The notes under the pieces: model-generated
The model's input: the letters and a program-made list of their open reading frames with translations, nothing else
The model's database searches: none
What the model was told of the DNA's origin: nothing
Made by a program: the position numbers and the translations under genes
DNA from: Mesorhizobium comanense
Lineage (GTDB): Bacteria; Pseudomonadota; Alphaproteobacteria; Rhizobiales; Rhizobiaceae
NCBI RefSeq assembly: GCF_005503535.1
Contig: NZ_SCNN01000033.1
Location: 5,001 to 55,790, forward strand
Direction: 5' to 3'
DNA length: 50,790 nt
Part shown: piece after piece, positions 18,131 through 26,215 of the stretch
Layout: each line of letters begins with the position of its first letter
How positions within the stretch are numbered: position 1 is the stretch's first letter

Positions 18131-19033
18131 ATGCTGCACACGGTTGCCAAGCTGCACTATGTGGAAGAGCTGTCGCAGGTCGACATCGCGCGCCGGCTCG
18201 GTGTCTCCACGGCAACGATTTCGCGCCTGCTGCAGCGCGCGAGGGCTGAGGGTATCGTGCGGATCGAAGTTCTCGACCTCGTGACACCAGAGGATATCAC
18301 GAAGCTTTTGATCGATGGGCTTGGACTTCGCGATGCGGCCGTGGTCGAGACGCCGGCAGCGGGTGCCCTGACCGCGCTTTCCGCGCCGCTCGGCGCCTTG
18401 CTCAAGCAGGCGCAGCTCGTGGCGGGCTCCGTGGTCGCCATCGGCTGGGGGCGCGCCGTGCGGGAGGTGATCCGGGCCGGCCTGCCGCGCATGCCGGGCG
18501 TGCTGACCGTGGCCGCCACCGGCGGCATGCAGCAGCACGCAGTGCATTTCCAGGTCAACGAGTTCGTGCGGCTTGCCGCGGAAGAATTCGGCGGTACGCC
18601 GCATTTCATCCATGCGCCCTATCTGCCGTCCAGCGAGCTGCGCGAGGCCTTCCTGCGCGACGCGGCCATTCGCGATGCCGTGGCGCTATGGGAGAGGACC
18701 GATGTGGCGATCGTCGGCATCGGCCTGCCGCATGCCATCAATGCGCCCGAGGCAAGCGCCGCGACGCCGAGCGAGCAGGCACTTGTCCATGCAGCCGGCG
18801 ACGTACTTCGGCACTACTTCGACGCCGAAGGAACGCTGATCGCCTGGGAAGGCGAGAGCCGGATGATCGCCATGTCGCCGGCGCAGCTTCGCGCCGTGCC
18901 GCTGGTCATCGGCGTCGCCGCCTCGCCGGAGAAGGCGATGGCAATCATCGCCGCGGCGCGCGCTCGGCTGATCAATACGCTGGTGACGGATACCAAGACG
19001 GCGCAGGCTATCCTCGCGGCCCTCGGGACCTGA
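18131..19033 (+). CDS. SorC/DeoR-family sugar-binding transcriptional regulator
   Basis: A protein of at least 300 residues. The N-terminal HTH is ELSQVDIARRLGVSTATISR, and the large effector domain, related to NagB-type sugar-phosphate isomerases, contains VAIGWGRAVREVI, LTVAATGGMQQ and VAIVGIGLP. ATG 18131 has no convincing ribosome-binding site. Translation may begin upstream at CTG 18089, 8 bases after AAAGGA, which would add 14 residues (LSVPPIQDATASRT). It probably senses a phosphorylated sugar and controls both the aldolase-kinase genes and the importer at 19463, since the same 28-bp site occurs before both. Confidence 0.92.
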   Translation: MLHTVAKLHYVEELSQVDIARRLGVSTATISRLLQRARAEGIVRIEVLDLVTPEDITKLLIDGLGLRDAAVVETPAAGALTALSAPLGALLKQAQLVAGSVVAIGWGRAVREVIRAGLPRMPGVLTVAATGGMQQHAVHFQVNEFVRLAAEEFGGTPHFIHAPYLPSSELREAFLRDAAIRDAVALWERTDVAIVGIGLPHAINAPEASAATPSEQALVHAAGDVLRHYFDAEGTLIAWEGESRMIAMSPAQLRAVPLVIGVAASPEKAMAIIAAARARLINTLVTDTKTAQAILAALGT

Positions 19034-19195
19034 TAACGGCCGGCATGCCGGACTGACGCGTTCCGCCGGGTTCGACCGGAGCCCTCGCGAAATCGGTTGT
19101 GCCGCCGACCGGTCGGAGCAATAGTTGGCCGGGGCTCCACGGAGCAGTCAGATGTCGTCCATAAAATCCGGCGCCGATATCTCTGAAAAACCGAG

Positions 19196-19223
19196 TTGCA
19201 ATTTATTTCTGCAAAGTGTTACA
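19196..19223 (-). promoter_or_regulatory. SorC operator copy 2 (28 bp) upstream of the sugar importer
   Basis: On the minus strand it reads TGTAACACTTTGC then AGAAATAAATTGCAA, differing from the copy at 18060-18087 at only four positions. It lies in the otherwise empty 429-base gap between the SorC gene and the binding-protein gene, 240 bases before the latter's start. The rest of this gap shows no gene. Confidence 0.78.
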
Positions 19224-19462
19224 ATTTTGCGGGGCTTGGTGCGCATGCGCGCCGAGCGGGCTGGTTCCCTGACTTCGCGAAGGCGATGTACGAGACAGCC
19301 GCCGGTCGATTGACCGGCCGAGATCGATCGGAGGGCGCCTGGGAGGAGCTGCCCGCGACAGGCATACAGGCGTTTCAGCCGTCGGCATCCGACAATCGGA
19401 CCGCGGCTATCCCAATCTCACTTGCAGCAACGGCAGATCTGCCAACAATGAGGAGGAATGTC

Positions 19463-20440
19463 ATGAAGAAGATGTTTGCCGCGCTCGCGGCGCTCGCCCT
19501 TGGCGCGACGGTGCTGACGGCACCCGCGCAGGCGCAGGACAAGAAATACACGATCGCGCTCATTCCGGGCCTCACCACCGACGGCTTCTACATCACCATG
19601 CGCAAGGGCGCCCAGGCGGCCGCCGACGCGCTTGGCGTGAACCTGGTCTTCCAGGGCGCCTCGGACTTCAATCCCGTTACCCAGGTGCCGGTGCTCGACG
19701 CGGTGATCGCCAAGAAGCCGGACGCGATCCTGATCGCGCCGACCGACAAGGTCCAACTGGTCGAGCCGCTGCGCAAGGCCAACGACGCCGGCATACCGGT
19801 CATCACCGTCGATACCTTCATCGGCACGGGCGTCTACCAGACGGGCGCGGGCGATGCCGATTTCCCGCTGGCCTATATCGCCTCCGACAATGTGCTGGGC
19901 GGCGAGATCGCCGCGCGCGCGCTCGCCACCGCCATCGGCGACAAGGGCAAGGTCTATGTCTCGAACGTCAAGCCCGGTGTCTCGACCACCGACCAGCGCG
20001 AAGAGGGCTTCAAGAAGGAGATGGCCAATCACCCCGGCATCACGGTGCTGGAGACCCAGTTCAACGACGATGACGCCAACAAGGCGGCCTCGCAGCTGCA
20101 GGCGGTGTTCGCGCGCAATCCCGATCTGGTCGGCGTGTTCGGCGCCAACCTGTTCTCGGCGCTGGGCGCCGCCAACGGCGTCAAGCAGGCTGGGCAGACG
20201 GGAACCGTCAAGGTTGTCGCCTTCGATGCTCCGACCAGCATCGTCGACAACATCAACACCGGCCTGGTCGATGTGGCGATCGCCCAGCATCCGGCCGAGA
20301 TCGGCTATTACGGCGTGGTCTCCGCCTATGCCCACCTGACCGGCCATTCGATCCCGGTCACCATCGGCACCGGCTTCACGATCATGAACAAGTCGAACAT
20401 CGCGGATCCGAACATCTCGAAGTATCTCTACTCCGAGTAA
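19463..20440 (+). CDS. Sugar ABC transporter substrate-binding protein (CUT2, FrcB/RbsB-like)
   Basis: A 325-residue periplasmic binding protein of the ribose/fructose type. The signal peptide MKKMFAALAALALGATVLTA ends at an AQA-Q cleavage site near residue 24. The mature part starts YTIALIPGLTTDGFYITMRKG, with PDAILIAPTDK and GIPVITVDTF strands following as in RbsB. ATG 19463 has AGGAGG seven bases upstream. It supplies sugar to the permease and ATPase encoded next; the set resembles the rhizobial fructose importer FrcBCA. Two hairpins separate it from the permease gene. Confidence 0.94.
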   Translation: MKKMFAALAALALGATVLTAPAQAQDKKYTIALIPGLTTDGFYITMRKGAQAAADALGVNLVFQGASDFNPVTQVPVLDAVIAKKPDAILIAPTDKVQLVEPLRKANDAGIPVITVDTFIGTGVYQTGAGDADFPLAYIASDNVLGGEIAARALATAIGDKGKVYVSNVKPGVSTTDQREEGFKKEMANHPGITVLETQFNDDDANKAASQLQAVFARNPDLVGVFGANLFSALGAANGVKQAGQTGTVKVVAFDAPTSIVDNINTGLVDVAIAQHPAEIGYYGVVSAYAHLTGHSIPVTIGTGFTIMNKSNIADPNISKYLYSE

Positions 20441-20454
20441 GTCATGACGAGCCT

Positions 20455-20530
20455 GGCTCCTCCCGATCAGCCGGGAGGAGCCAACGCCGGTCTTCGCCCG
20501 GGGCGGGACCGTTTTGATGGCAGTCCCGCC
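20455..20530 (+). terminator. Two intercistronic hairpins after the CUT2 binding-protein gene
   Basis: The first stem (20455-20482) has perfect 10-base arms GGCTCCTCCC and GGGAGGAGCC. The second (20502-20530) has 8-base arms GGCGGGAC and GTCCCGCC. Neither is followed by a good T-run. They probably protect the upstream message or attenuate readthrough into the permease. Confidence 0.7.
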
Positions 20531-20541
20531 GCGGAGTATCC

Positions 20542-21603
20542 ATGACCTCGACATCACCAGTCCAGCCAGCAGAAAACCATGTCGCGCCCCAGGCCGATCA
20601 CGGCGATCCGGCCCGCAGCCTGATCTCGCGAATCGCGGAGGGGCGCGCCTGGCTGTTCCTCGCCGGCCTGATCGTCTGTTTCGAGATCTGGTCGAGGCTC
20701 GCCTTCGGCGCGACTTTCGTGCTCAATCCGTTCAATCTGCAATCCATCGCCATCTTCGCCGTGGCGCCGCTATTGCTGGCGACCGGGCAGACCTTCGTCA
20801 TCATCTCCGGCGGCATCGACCTGTCGCTCGGCTTCATCATGGGCCTGGCCGCCGTCGTCGCCGCGCATGCCACCAACATGGCGGGCGCCGCCATTCCACT
20901 GCCGCTGGCGATGCTGGCCGGCATCCTCGCCTCGGTGATCGTCGCCGGCGTGCCCGGCGTCATCAACGGCCTGCTCATCTCGCGGCTCAAGGTGCCGCCG
21001 TTCATCGGCACGCTCGGCATGTTCGGCGTGGCGCGCGGCGCCGCCTTCCTGCTGGCCGGCGGCACCACGGTGCCGGTGCAGAATTCCTGGTTCGCGCTGC
21101 TTGGCAATGGCAAGTTCTATGGCGTGCCGTATCTGGTGATCATCACCGCCGTCTTCGTCATCATCATGCACTACCTGCTCAGCCAGACCCGGTTCGGCCA
21201 GCACAATTATGCCATCGGGGCCAATGTGCAGGCGGCGCGTCGATCCGGCATCGACATCAGGGGTCACATATTGCGGCTCTACGTGCTGTCGGCGATGTGC
21301 GCTGGGCTGGGCGGCGCACTCTATGCCGCGCGCTTCACCGCGGGCGCGGCTCAGGCCGGTGAGCCGCTGCTGCTCGACAGCGTCGCGGCGGTGGTGATCG
21401 GCGGCGCCAGCCTGTTCGGCGGTTCTGGCACCATCTTCGGCACGGTTGCCGGCGCGCTGGTGATCGCGGTCATCCAGTACGGGCTGGTCTTCGTCAATGT
21501 CGAGCCGTTCTGGCAGTTCATCGCCGTCGGCGTCGTCATCATCATTTCCGTTCTTATCGACCAGGCGCAGCGCCGGTTCAGTGGAGCCCGTCAGGATGAA
21601 TAA
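20542..21603 (+). CDS. Sugar ABC transporter permease (CUT2, FrcC/RbsC-like)
   Basis: A 353-residue integral membrane protein with around eight to ten hydrophobic segments. The RbsC-family blocks are LLLATGQTFVIISGGIDLSLG, PPFIGTLGMFGVARGAAFL and LLLDSVAAVVIGGASLFGG. The first 40 residues are hydrophilic. ATG 20542 follows GCGGAG. It forms the channel for the binding protein at 19463, and its last 8 bases overlap the start of the ATPase gene. Confidence 0.94.
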   Translation: MTSTSPVQPAENHVAPQADHGDPARSLISRIAEGRAWLFLAGLIVCFEIWSRLAFGATFVLNPFNLQSIAIFAVAPLLLATGQTFVIISGGIDLSLGFIMGLAAVVAAHATNMAGAAIPLPLAMLAGILASVIVAGVPGVINGLLISRLKVPPFIGTLGMFGVARGAAFLLAGGTTVPVQNSWFALLGNGKFYGVPYLVIITAVFVIIMHYLLSQTRFGQHNYAIGANVQAARRSGIDIRGHILRLYVLSAMCAGLGGALYAARFTAGAAQAGEPLLLDSVAAVVIGGASLFGGSGTIFGTVAGALVIAVIQYGLVFVNVEPFWQFIAVGVVIIISVLIDQAQRRFSGARQDE

Positions 21604-22351
21604 CACCAACCAGAACGGCCCCCTGCTGGAAGTCCGCAACCTCTCCAAGCATTTCGGCGCCGTGCGGGCGCTCAACGATTTCTCCATGGCCGTGCGGCCA
21701 GGCGAAGTGGTGGCGCTTGCCGGTGACAACGGCGCCGGCAAGACGACGCTGATCAAGGCGATATCGGGTGTGTTCCAGCCGACGGGCGGGGAAATCCTGC
21801 TGCGGGGCCAGCCGGTGACCTTCGCCACGCCGCAGGAGGCGCGCGAAAAGGGCATCGAGACGATCTACCAGGATCTCGCTCTCGCCGACAATCTGTCGAT
21901 CGGCGCCAACATCTTCCTCGGCCGCGAGCCGATGCGCAAGGCGTTCGGCTTCCTGCCGGTGCTCGATCGCAAGGCGATGGCGGCGGCGGCGAAGGAAACG
22001 ATGAGCCGGCTCGATTTCCACGTCAGCCGGCTCGAAGCCCCGGTCAGCAATTTCTCCGGCGGCCAGCGCCAGGCCGTCGCCATCGGGCGTGCCGTATACT
22101 GGGACGCGCAGATTCTGATCATGGACGAGCCGACGGCGGCGCTCGGCGTGCCCGAGCAGCGCAAGGTGATTTCGCTGATCCACCAGCTCAAGGCGCAAGG
22201 GCGCGGCGTGATCTTCATCTCGCACAATCTGCAGGACATCTTTGCAGTCTCGGACCGCATCGTCGTGTTGCGGCGCGGCGTCCAGGCCGGCGAACGCAAG
22301 ATCTCCGAGACCAACCATGACGAGGTCGTCAAGCTGATGGTGGGCGGCTAG
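21596..22351 (+). CDS. Sugar ABC transporter ATP-binding protein, single-domain (FrcA-like)
   Basis: A 251-residue ATPase with Walker A GDNGAGKTTLIKA, signature FSGGQRQAVAIGRA, Walker B ILIMDEPTAALG and H-loop ISHN. Most CUT2 ATPases (RbsA, MglA) have two tandem ATPase halves of about 500 residues; this one has one, like FrcA of Sinorhizobium, so it should work as a homodimer. The start is ATG 21596, preceded by CAGGA and overlapping the permease. No kinase gene follows directly; the kinase role is probably filled by the gene at 15486-16919. Confidence 0.93.
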   Translation: MNNTNQNGPLLEVRNLSKHFGAVRALNDFSMAVRPGEVVALAGDNGAGKTTLIKAISGVFQPTGGEILLRGQPVTFATPQEAREKGIETIYQDLALADNLSIGANIFLGREPMRKAFGFLPVLDRKAMAAAAKETMSRLDFHVSRLEAPVSNFSGGQRQAVAIGRAVYWDAQILIMDEPTAALGVPEQRKVISLIHQLKAQGRGVIFISHNLQDIFAVSDRIVVLRRGVQAGERKISETNHDEVVKLMVGG

Positions 22352-22360
22352 TTTCTAGCC
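22346..22360. terminator. Palindrome made of two convergent stop codons
   Basis: GGCTAG-TTT-CTAGCC contains the TAG stop of the FrcA-like gene in its left arm and the stop of the convergent OppF-like gene in its right arm. Only three bases separate the two coding regions. It could act as a short bidirectional end signal; there is no T-run. Confidence 0.5.
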
Positions 22361-23137
22361 TGCATCTCGTTTGGTGTGCAGTCGCGGTGCTGCCGCCACC
22401 AGCGCCTTGCCGATGGCCGATCGCGGCGCGTCGATGACGGCACGCGCATCACCGCTCTCGGCGATCCGCCCGGCATCGAGAAGGATGACGCGATGGGCGA
22501 CGGCCCTGACGACGCCAAGATCGTGCGAGATGAAGAGATAGGCGATTTGCTCCTGGCGCTGCAGGTCGAGCAGAAGTTCGAGGATCTGGCCGCGCACGGA
22601 AACGTCAAGCGCCGACACCGCCTCGTCGAGCACGATCAAGGACGGCTTGGTGGCGATGGCGCGGGCGATCGCGACGCGCTGGCGCTGGCCGCCGGAGATT
22701 TCATGGATGGCGCGCGGGGCGAGGCCAGCGGTCAGTCCGACGCGCTCCAGCAGGGTGGCGATGCGGTGCGGCCGCTCGGTGCGAGAGGCGATACCGTGGA
22801 TGCGCAAGGGATCGTCGAGCACGCGCGCCACGGTGGCGCGCGGGTTGAATGCGGCGAGCGGATCCTGGAACACCATCTGCAGGCGTGCGCGGCGTGCTCG
22901 GAGCGCGGCGCCTCGCAGTGCCAGAAAATCGTCGCCCTCGAATTCAACACCGCCAGCATCCGGCTCGATCAGGCGCATCACCAGCCGCGCGATCGTCGAC
23001 TTGCCGCTGCCGGAGGGACCGGCCAGCGCCAGCGTTTCGCCGGGATCGATGTGAAAGGAGACGTCATCCACCGCGGCGACGGCCTTGCCGCCACGACGGT
23101 AGCGTTTGGTGAGATTGGAAACGGTGAGCAGGGTCAT
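22355..23137 (-). CDS. Peptide/nickel ABC transporter ATP-binding protein (DppF/OppF-like)
   Basis: A 260-residue ATPase with Walker A GPSGSGKST, Q-loop MVFQDPLAAFNPR, signature ISGGQRQRVAIARA, Walker B LIVLDEAVSALDVS and FISHDLGVV. The Walker B segment carries DEA rather than DEP, common in this family. It is a little shorter than typical DppF and lacks the usual C-terminal cysteine cluster. It overlaps the DppD-like gene by four bases (ATGA) and is the last gene of the importer run. Confidence 0.92.
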   Translation of the reverse strand: MTLLTVSNLTKRYRRGGKAVAAVDDVSFHIDPGETLALAGPSGSGKSTIARLVMRLIEPDAGGVEFEGDDFLALRGAALRARRARLQMVFQDPLAAFNPRATVARVLDDPLRIHGIASRTERPHRIATLLERVGLTAGLAPRAIHEISGGQRQRVAIARAIATKPSLIVLDEAVSALDVSVRGQILELLLDLQRQEQIAYLFISHDLGVVRAVAHRVILLDAGRIAESGDARAVIDAPRSAIGKALVAAAPRLHTKRDAG

Positions 23138-24138
23138 GCGTGCAGCCCGGCCCGGTTCAGCAGCGATGCGGCGTCGAGGCCGATATGGGCGTCGAGCAGC
23201 GTGCGTGTGTAGGCCTGGGTCGGCGCGTCGACGATCTGTGCCGTCACCCCAAGCTCGACCAACTGGCCGTGGCGAAACACGGCGATGCGTTCGGCGAGTT
23301 CGGCGGCCAGGGCGATGTCATGGCTGATGAACAGCAGGGTCATCCCGTCCTCTGCCACCAACTGCCGGATCAGCGTGACGATCTCCGCCTGCACGATGGT
23401 GTCGAGCGCGCTGGTCGCCTCGTCGGCGATCAGCAGTTTCGGTCCGGCCGCGATCGCCGCCGCGATCGCCACACGCTGCTTCTGGCCGCCCGAGAGCTGA
23501 TGCGGGAAGGCGTGTAGCACCGACGCGGGATCAGTCAAGCGGACGCGTTCGAGCAGGATACTGGCTTTGGCGAATGCCTGCGGCCATGAGAGGCCGAGAT
23601 GGGTGCGGGCGACCTCGGCGATCTGTTTGCCGACGGTCATGACGGGATCGAGGCTGGAGGAGGGATCCTGGAAGACGTAGCCGATGTCGCGGCCGAGGAG
23701 GGGAGGCTCGGCTTCGCCAATCGCGGATGGTCGGCGTTCCGTCACACCCCTCTCTGTCCTGCCGGACATCTCCCCCGCAAGGGGGGAGATTGGCAGTTTT
23801 GCTGTGGGCCGATCTTCTGCAGCGTTGTTGACTGGCGAAAGCGGATAAGTGAGCGCAACCTCCCCCCTTGCGGGGGAGATGTCCGGCAGGACAGAGGGGG
23901 GTGCCTGGGCATCGGAGGATGGCCAAGACCATGCAATGCTACCCTCAACCCTGGCGCTCGCCGGCAGCAACCCCGCAATGGCCAGCGCCAGCGTGCTCTT
24001 GCCCGAACCGCTTTCGCCGATGATGGCCAAGCGCTCGCCCGCAACAACATCAAGGCTGATCCCTCTCACCGCCGCCACTTCGCTGCCGTCGCGGCGGTAG
24101 GTCACCGAGAGGCCGCGGATTGCGGCGAGCATGCTCAC
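23134..24138 (-). CDS. Peptide/nickel ABC transporter ATP-binding protein (DppD/OppD-like) with in-frame repeat insertion
   Basis: A 334-residue ATPase with Walker A GESGSGKST (41-49), Q-loop YVFQDPSSSLDP (154-165), signature LSGGQKQRVAIAAA, Walker B LLIADEATSALDTI and FISHDIALA. Residues about 79-132 are encoded by a palindromic intergenic-type repeat (23745-23903) and include ISPLAGEMSGRTERG, low in similarity to any ABC ATPase. Walker A lysine to Q-loop glutamine is 110 residues, about twice the usual spacing. The reading frame is open throughout. GTG 24138 overlaps the permease stop as GTGA. Whether the ATPase tolerates the insert, which lies in the early beta-subdomain, is not known. Confidence 0.88.
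   Translation of the reverse strand: MSMLAAIRGLSVTYRRDGSEVAAVRGISLDVVAGERLAIIGESGSGKSTLALAIAGLLPASARVEGSIAWSWPSSDAQAPPSVLPDISPARGEVALTYPLSPVNNAAEDRPTAKLPISPLAGEMSGRTERGVTERRPSAIGEAEPPLLGRDIGYVFQDPSSSLDPVMTVGKQIAEVARTHLGLSWPQAFAKASILLERVRLTDPASVLHAFPHQLSGGQKQRVAIAAAIAAGPKLLIADEATSALDTIVQAEIVTLIRQLVAEDGMTLLFISHDIALAAELAERIAVFRHGQLVELGVTAQIVDAPTQAYTRTLLDAHIGLDAASLLNRAGLHA
23745..23903. repeat. Palindromic repeat element, copy 1, inside the DppD-like gene
   Basis: An inverted repeat with arms of about 45 bases flanks a core of about 65. The left arm includes CTGTCCTGCCGGACATCTCC and CCGCAAGGGGGGAGATTGG; the right arm includes CCTCCCCCCTTGCGGGGGAG and ATGTCCGGCAGGACAGAGGG. Each arm also folds on itself (CCCCCGCAAGGGGGG). 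The core contains ACTGGCGAAAGCGG, a block echoed in the copy at 29431. At about 159 bases (53 codons) it keeps the host frame. Confidence 0.9.
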
Positions 24139-24965
24139 GACAGGCCCCTCCTGACCGCCGTCGCCTCGACGATGCCTTCGCCGGCGAGATAGACGCCGAG
24201 CACAGTCAGCACCAATGCTATGCCAGGAACGACCGACAGGAAGGGCGCGGTGCGCAGCACGGTCCGGCCTTCCGCGATCATGCCGCCCCAGGTAACCCGG
24301 TTCGGGTCGCCGAGCCCGAGAAAGGACAGGGCGGCTTCGGTGAGGATCGCCGCCGCCACGATCACCGACGACAGGGCAAGCACCGGTGGCAAGGCATTGG
24401 GCAGCACCTCGCGAAAGGCAATCGCCAGCGGATGCATGCCGACCGCGCGGGCGCTGGCGACATAGTCGCGTTCGCGGATCGACAGCACCTCGGCGCGTGC
24501 GACGCGCGCCGGCCCGGTCCAGGTGCCGAGTGCGATCGCCACGACGACGACGCCGAGCGAGGGGCCGACAACGCTGACAAAAGCCAGCGCCAGCAGGAAG
24601 GCCGGCACGGTCTGGAATGCATCGGTGATGCGCATCAGCACCTCATCTACAAGACCGCCGGCGAAGCCCGCCAGCGTGCCGATCACCGCGCCGACGGCGA
24701 GCGCTGCGGCGGCCGCCGCCAGCCCGACGGCCAGCGACGTGCGCGCGCCATGGAAAAGTTCAGCCAGCACGTCACGTCCGAGCCGGTCGGTGCCGAGCGG
24801 CAGCGACCAGGCCTGGAAGGGCGGCAGCAGCGCCGGTCCGGCGATGGCTTGCGGGTCACCTGGAAACAGCAGCGGCGCCGAAAGCGCCATGGCGAACAAC
24901 GCCGCCAGCAGAAAAGCGCCGGCGACCGCTTCGGGCGTGCGCAGGAAACGGGAGAGCGCGCTCAT
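24135..24965 (-). CDS. Peptide/nickel ABC transporter permease (DppC-like)
   Basis: A 276-residue permease. It begins with a short cytoplasmic tail and FLRTPEAVAGAFLLAALFAMALSAP, then LPLGTDRLGRDVLAELFHGARTSLAVGL, the DppC-family hallmark. The EAA loop is YVASARAVGMHPLAIAFREVLP. About six membrane segments are visible. It overlaps the DppB-like gene by four bases (ATGA) and the DppD-like gene by four bases. Confidence 0.93.
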   Translation of the reverse strand: MSALSRFLRTPEAVAGAFLLAALFAMALSAPLLFPGDPQAIAGPALLPPFQAWSLPLGTDRLGRDVLAELFHGARTSLAVGLAAAAAALAVGAVIGTLAGFAGGLVDEVLMRITDAFQTVPAFLLALAFVSVVGPSLGVVVVAIALGTWTGPARVARAEVLSIRERDYVASARAVGMHPLAIAFREVLPNALPPVLALSSVIVAAAILTEAALSFLGLGDPNRVTWGGMIAEGRTVLRTAPFLSVVPGIALVLTVLGVYLAGEGIVEATAVRRGLS

Positions 24966-25948
24966 GCGTCGACCCCGCTGGCGCCGACGCGCGGATCGAG
25001 GAAGGCATAGGCGATGTCGACGAGCAGGTTGATCAGGATGACGAGAACAGCGCTGACGAGGATTATGCCGAGCAGCAGCGGCGTGTCGCGGGCGGCCACC
25101 GCCTCCTGCGCCAGACGGCCAAGGCCGGGCACGGAAAAGACGCTTTCGATGACGACACTGCCGCCCAGCATCTGCGCCGATTGTAGACCGAGCATGGTGA
25201 CGAGCGGCAACAGCGCATTGCGGGCGACATGGGCAAGCACGATGCGTCGGCGCGACAACCCCCTCGCGCGGGCGGCAAGCACGAAATCCTGCCGCCAGGC
25301 TTCAGCCATGCCGGCGCGCATCATGCGCAGATAGAGCGCGAGGTAGATGAAGCCGAGAGCCGAAACCGGCAGCACCAGATGAACGGCGATGTCGGCGGCG
25401 CGGGCAAGGCCCGTCTTGTCGGAGGCCAGCGTTTCGATGCCGCCGATCGGCAGCCAGCGCAGGTCGACTGCAAAGATGACGATCAGCACCAGGCCGAGCC
25501 AGAAGCCCGGCACGGCATAGAGCGCCAGCGAGCCGATCGACAGGAAGCGGTCGCGAAAACTTCCCGGCCGCGCGCCGGCATAGATGCCGAGCGCCGATCC
25601 AAGCCCGAAGGACAGCGCGGTGGCGCTGACCATCAGCAGCAAAGTGTTGGGAAGCCGCTCGAGGATGACGTCGCGGATGGGGCGCGAGAATGTCACCGAC
25701 TGGCCGAGGTCGAGATGGAGCAGTGCCCAGAGATAGCTGGCAAGCCGCGTCAGTTCGGATTGATCGAGCCCCCAGCGATGGCGAAGCAGTTCGATCATAC
25801 CGGCATCGCCACCGGTCGAGACGATGTAGGCGTCGACCGCGTCGCCAGGGGCGGCCTCGAGCAGCAGGAACGTGCCGATGACGACGATCAGCAGCACGAA
25901 GATGCTGCCGACGAGGCGGCGGCGGATGAGTGTGAGGGCACGGTTCAT
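24962..25948 (-). CDS. Peptide/nickel ABC transporter permease (DppB-like)
   Basis: A 328-residue permease: N-terminal membrane segment LVGSIFVLLIVVIGTFLLLEAAPGDAV, then the LGQSVTFSRPIRDVILERLPNTLLLM region, and the EAA-like loop FVLAARARGLSRRRIVLAHVARNALLP. Six membrane segments fit the family. It is the first of four overlapping transporter genes; its binding-protein gene lies 267 bases upstream, with a repeat element between. Confidence 0.93.
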   Translation of the reverse strand: MNRALTLIRRRLVGSIFVLLIVVIGTFLLLEAAPGDAVDAYIVSTGGDAGMIELLRHRWGLDQSELTRLASYLWALLHLDLGQSVTFSRPIRDVILERLPNTLLLMVSATALSFGLGSALGIYAGARPGSFRDRFLSIGSLALYAVPGFWLGLVLIVIFAVDLRWLPIGGIETLASDKTGLARAADIAVHLVLPVSALGFIYLALYLRMMRAGMAEAWRQDFVLAARARGLSRRRIVLAHVARNALLPLVTMLGLQSAQMLGGSVVIESVFSVPGLGRLAQEAVAARDTPLLLGIILVSAVLVILINLLVDIAYAFLDPRVGASGVDA

Positions 25949-25995
25949 ACGGATGACACGGTACTGTGCCGATCAAGAGAATTGCGGTGTCTAGG

Positions 25996-26152
25996 CACCC
26001 CCCTCTGTCCTGCCGGACATCTCCCCCGCAAGAGGGGAGATTGGCTGTTGCCAATGGTTTCGCCAACCTCCCCTGTTGCGGGACTGGCAAGACAGACAAG
26101 CTGCTGCTCTCCCCCCTTGCGGGGGAGATGTCCGGCAGGACAGAGGGGGGTG
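25996..26152. repeat. Palindromic repeat element, copy 2, between binding-protein and DppB-like genes
   Basis: The arms are nearly identical to those at 23745-23903 (CTGTCCTGCCGGACATCTCC left, ATGTCCGGCAGGACAGAGGG right), and the length is about the same, but the core differs and includes AACCTCCCCTGTTGCGGGAC. It occupies most of the gap in the importer run and may stabilise or divide the message. Confidence 0.88.
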
Positions 26153-26215
26153 TGAAGGAACTCGGCCTTCGACCAAGTTCCCATTTTCTCGCGAACTTTC
26201 ATCCGCGCAAATGTG

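Noticed and set aside
16122..18284. 720-residue open frame on the plus strand opposite the kinase and aldolase genes
   Set aside because: It is antisense to two well-supported genes, its product resembles no family, and it is a by-product of high GC at third codon positions.
23134..24138. DppD-like gene considered a pseudogene because of the insertion
   Set aside because: The frame stays open through the element and every ATPase motif is intact, so it is reported as a gene with an insertion.
23745..26152. Repeated arms considered as a CRISPR array
   Set aside because: Only two copies 2 kb apart, arranged as inverted repeats with no regular spacers and no cas genes.
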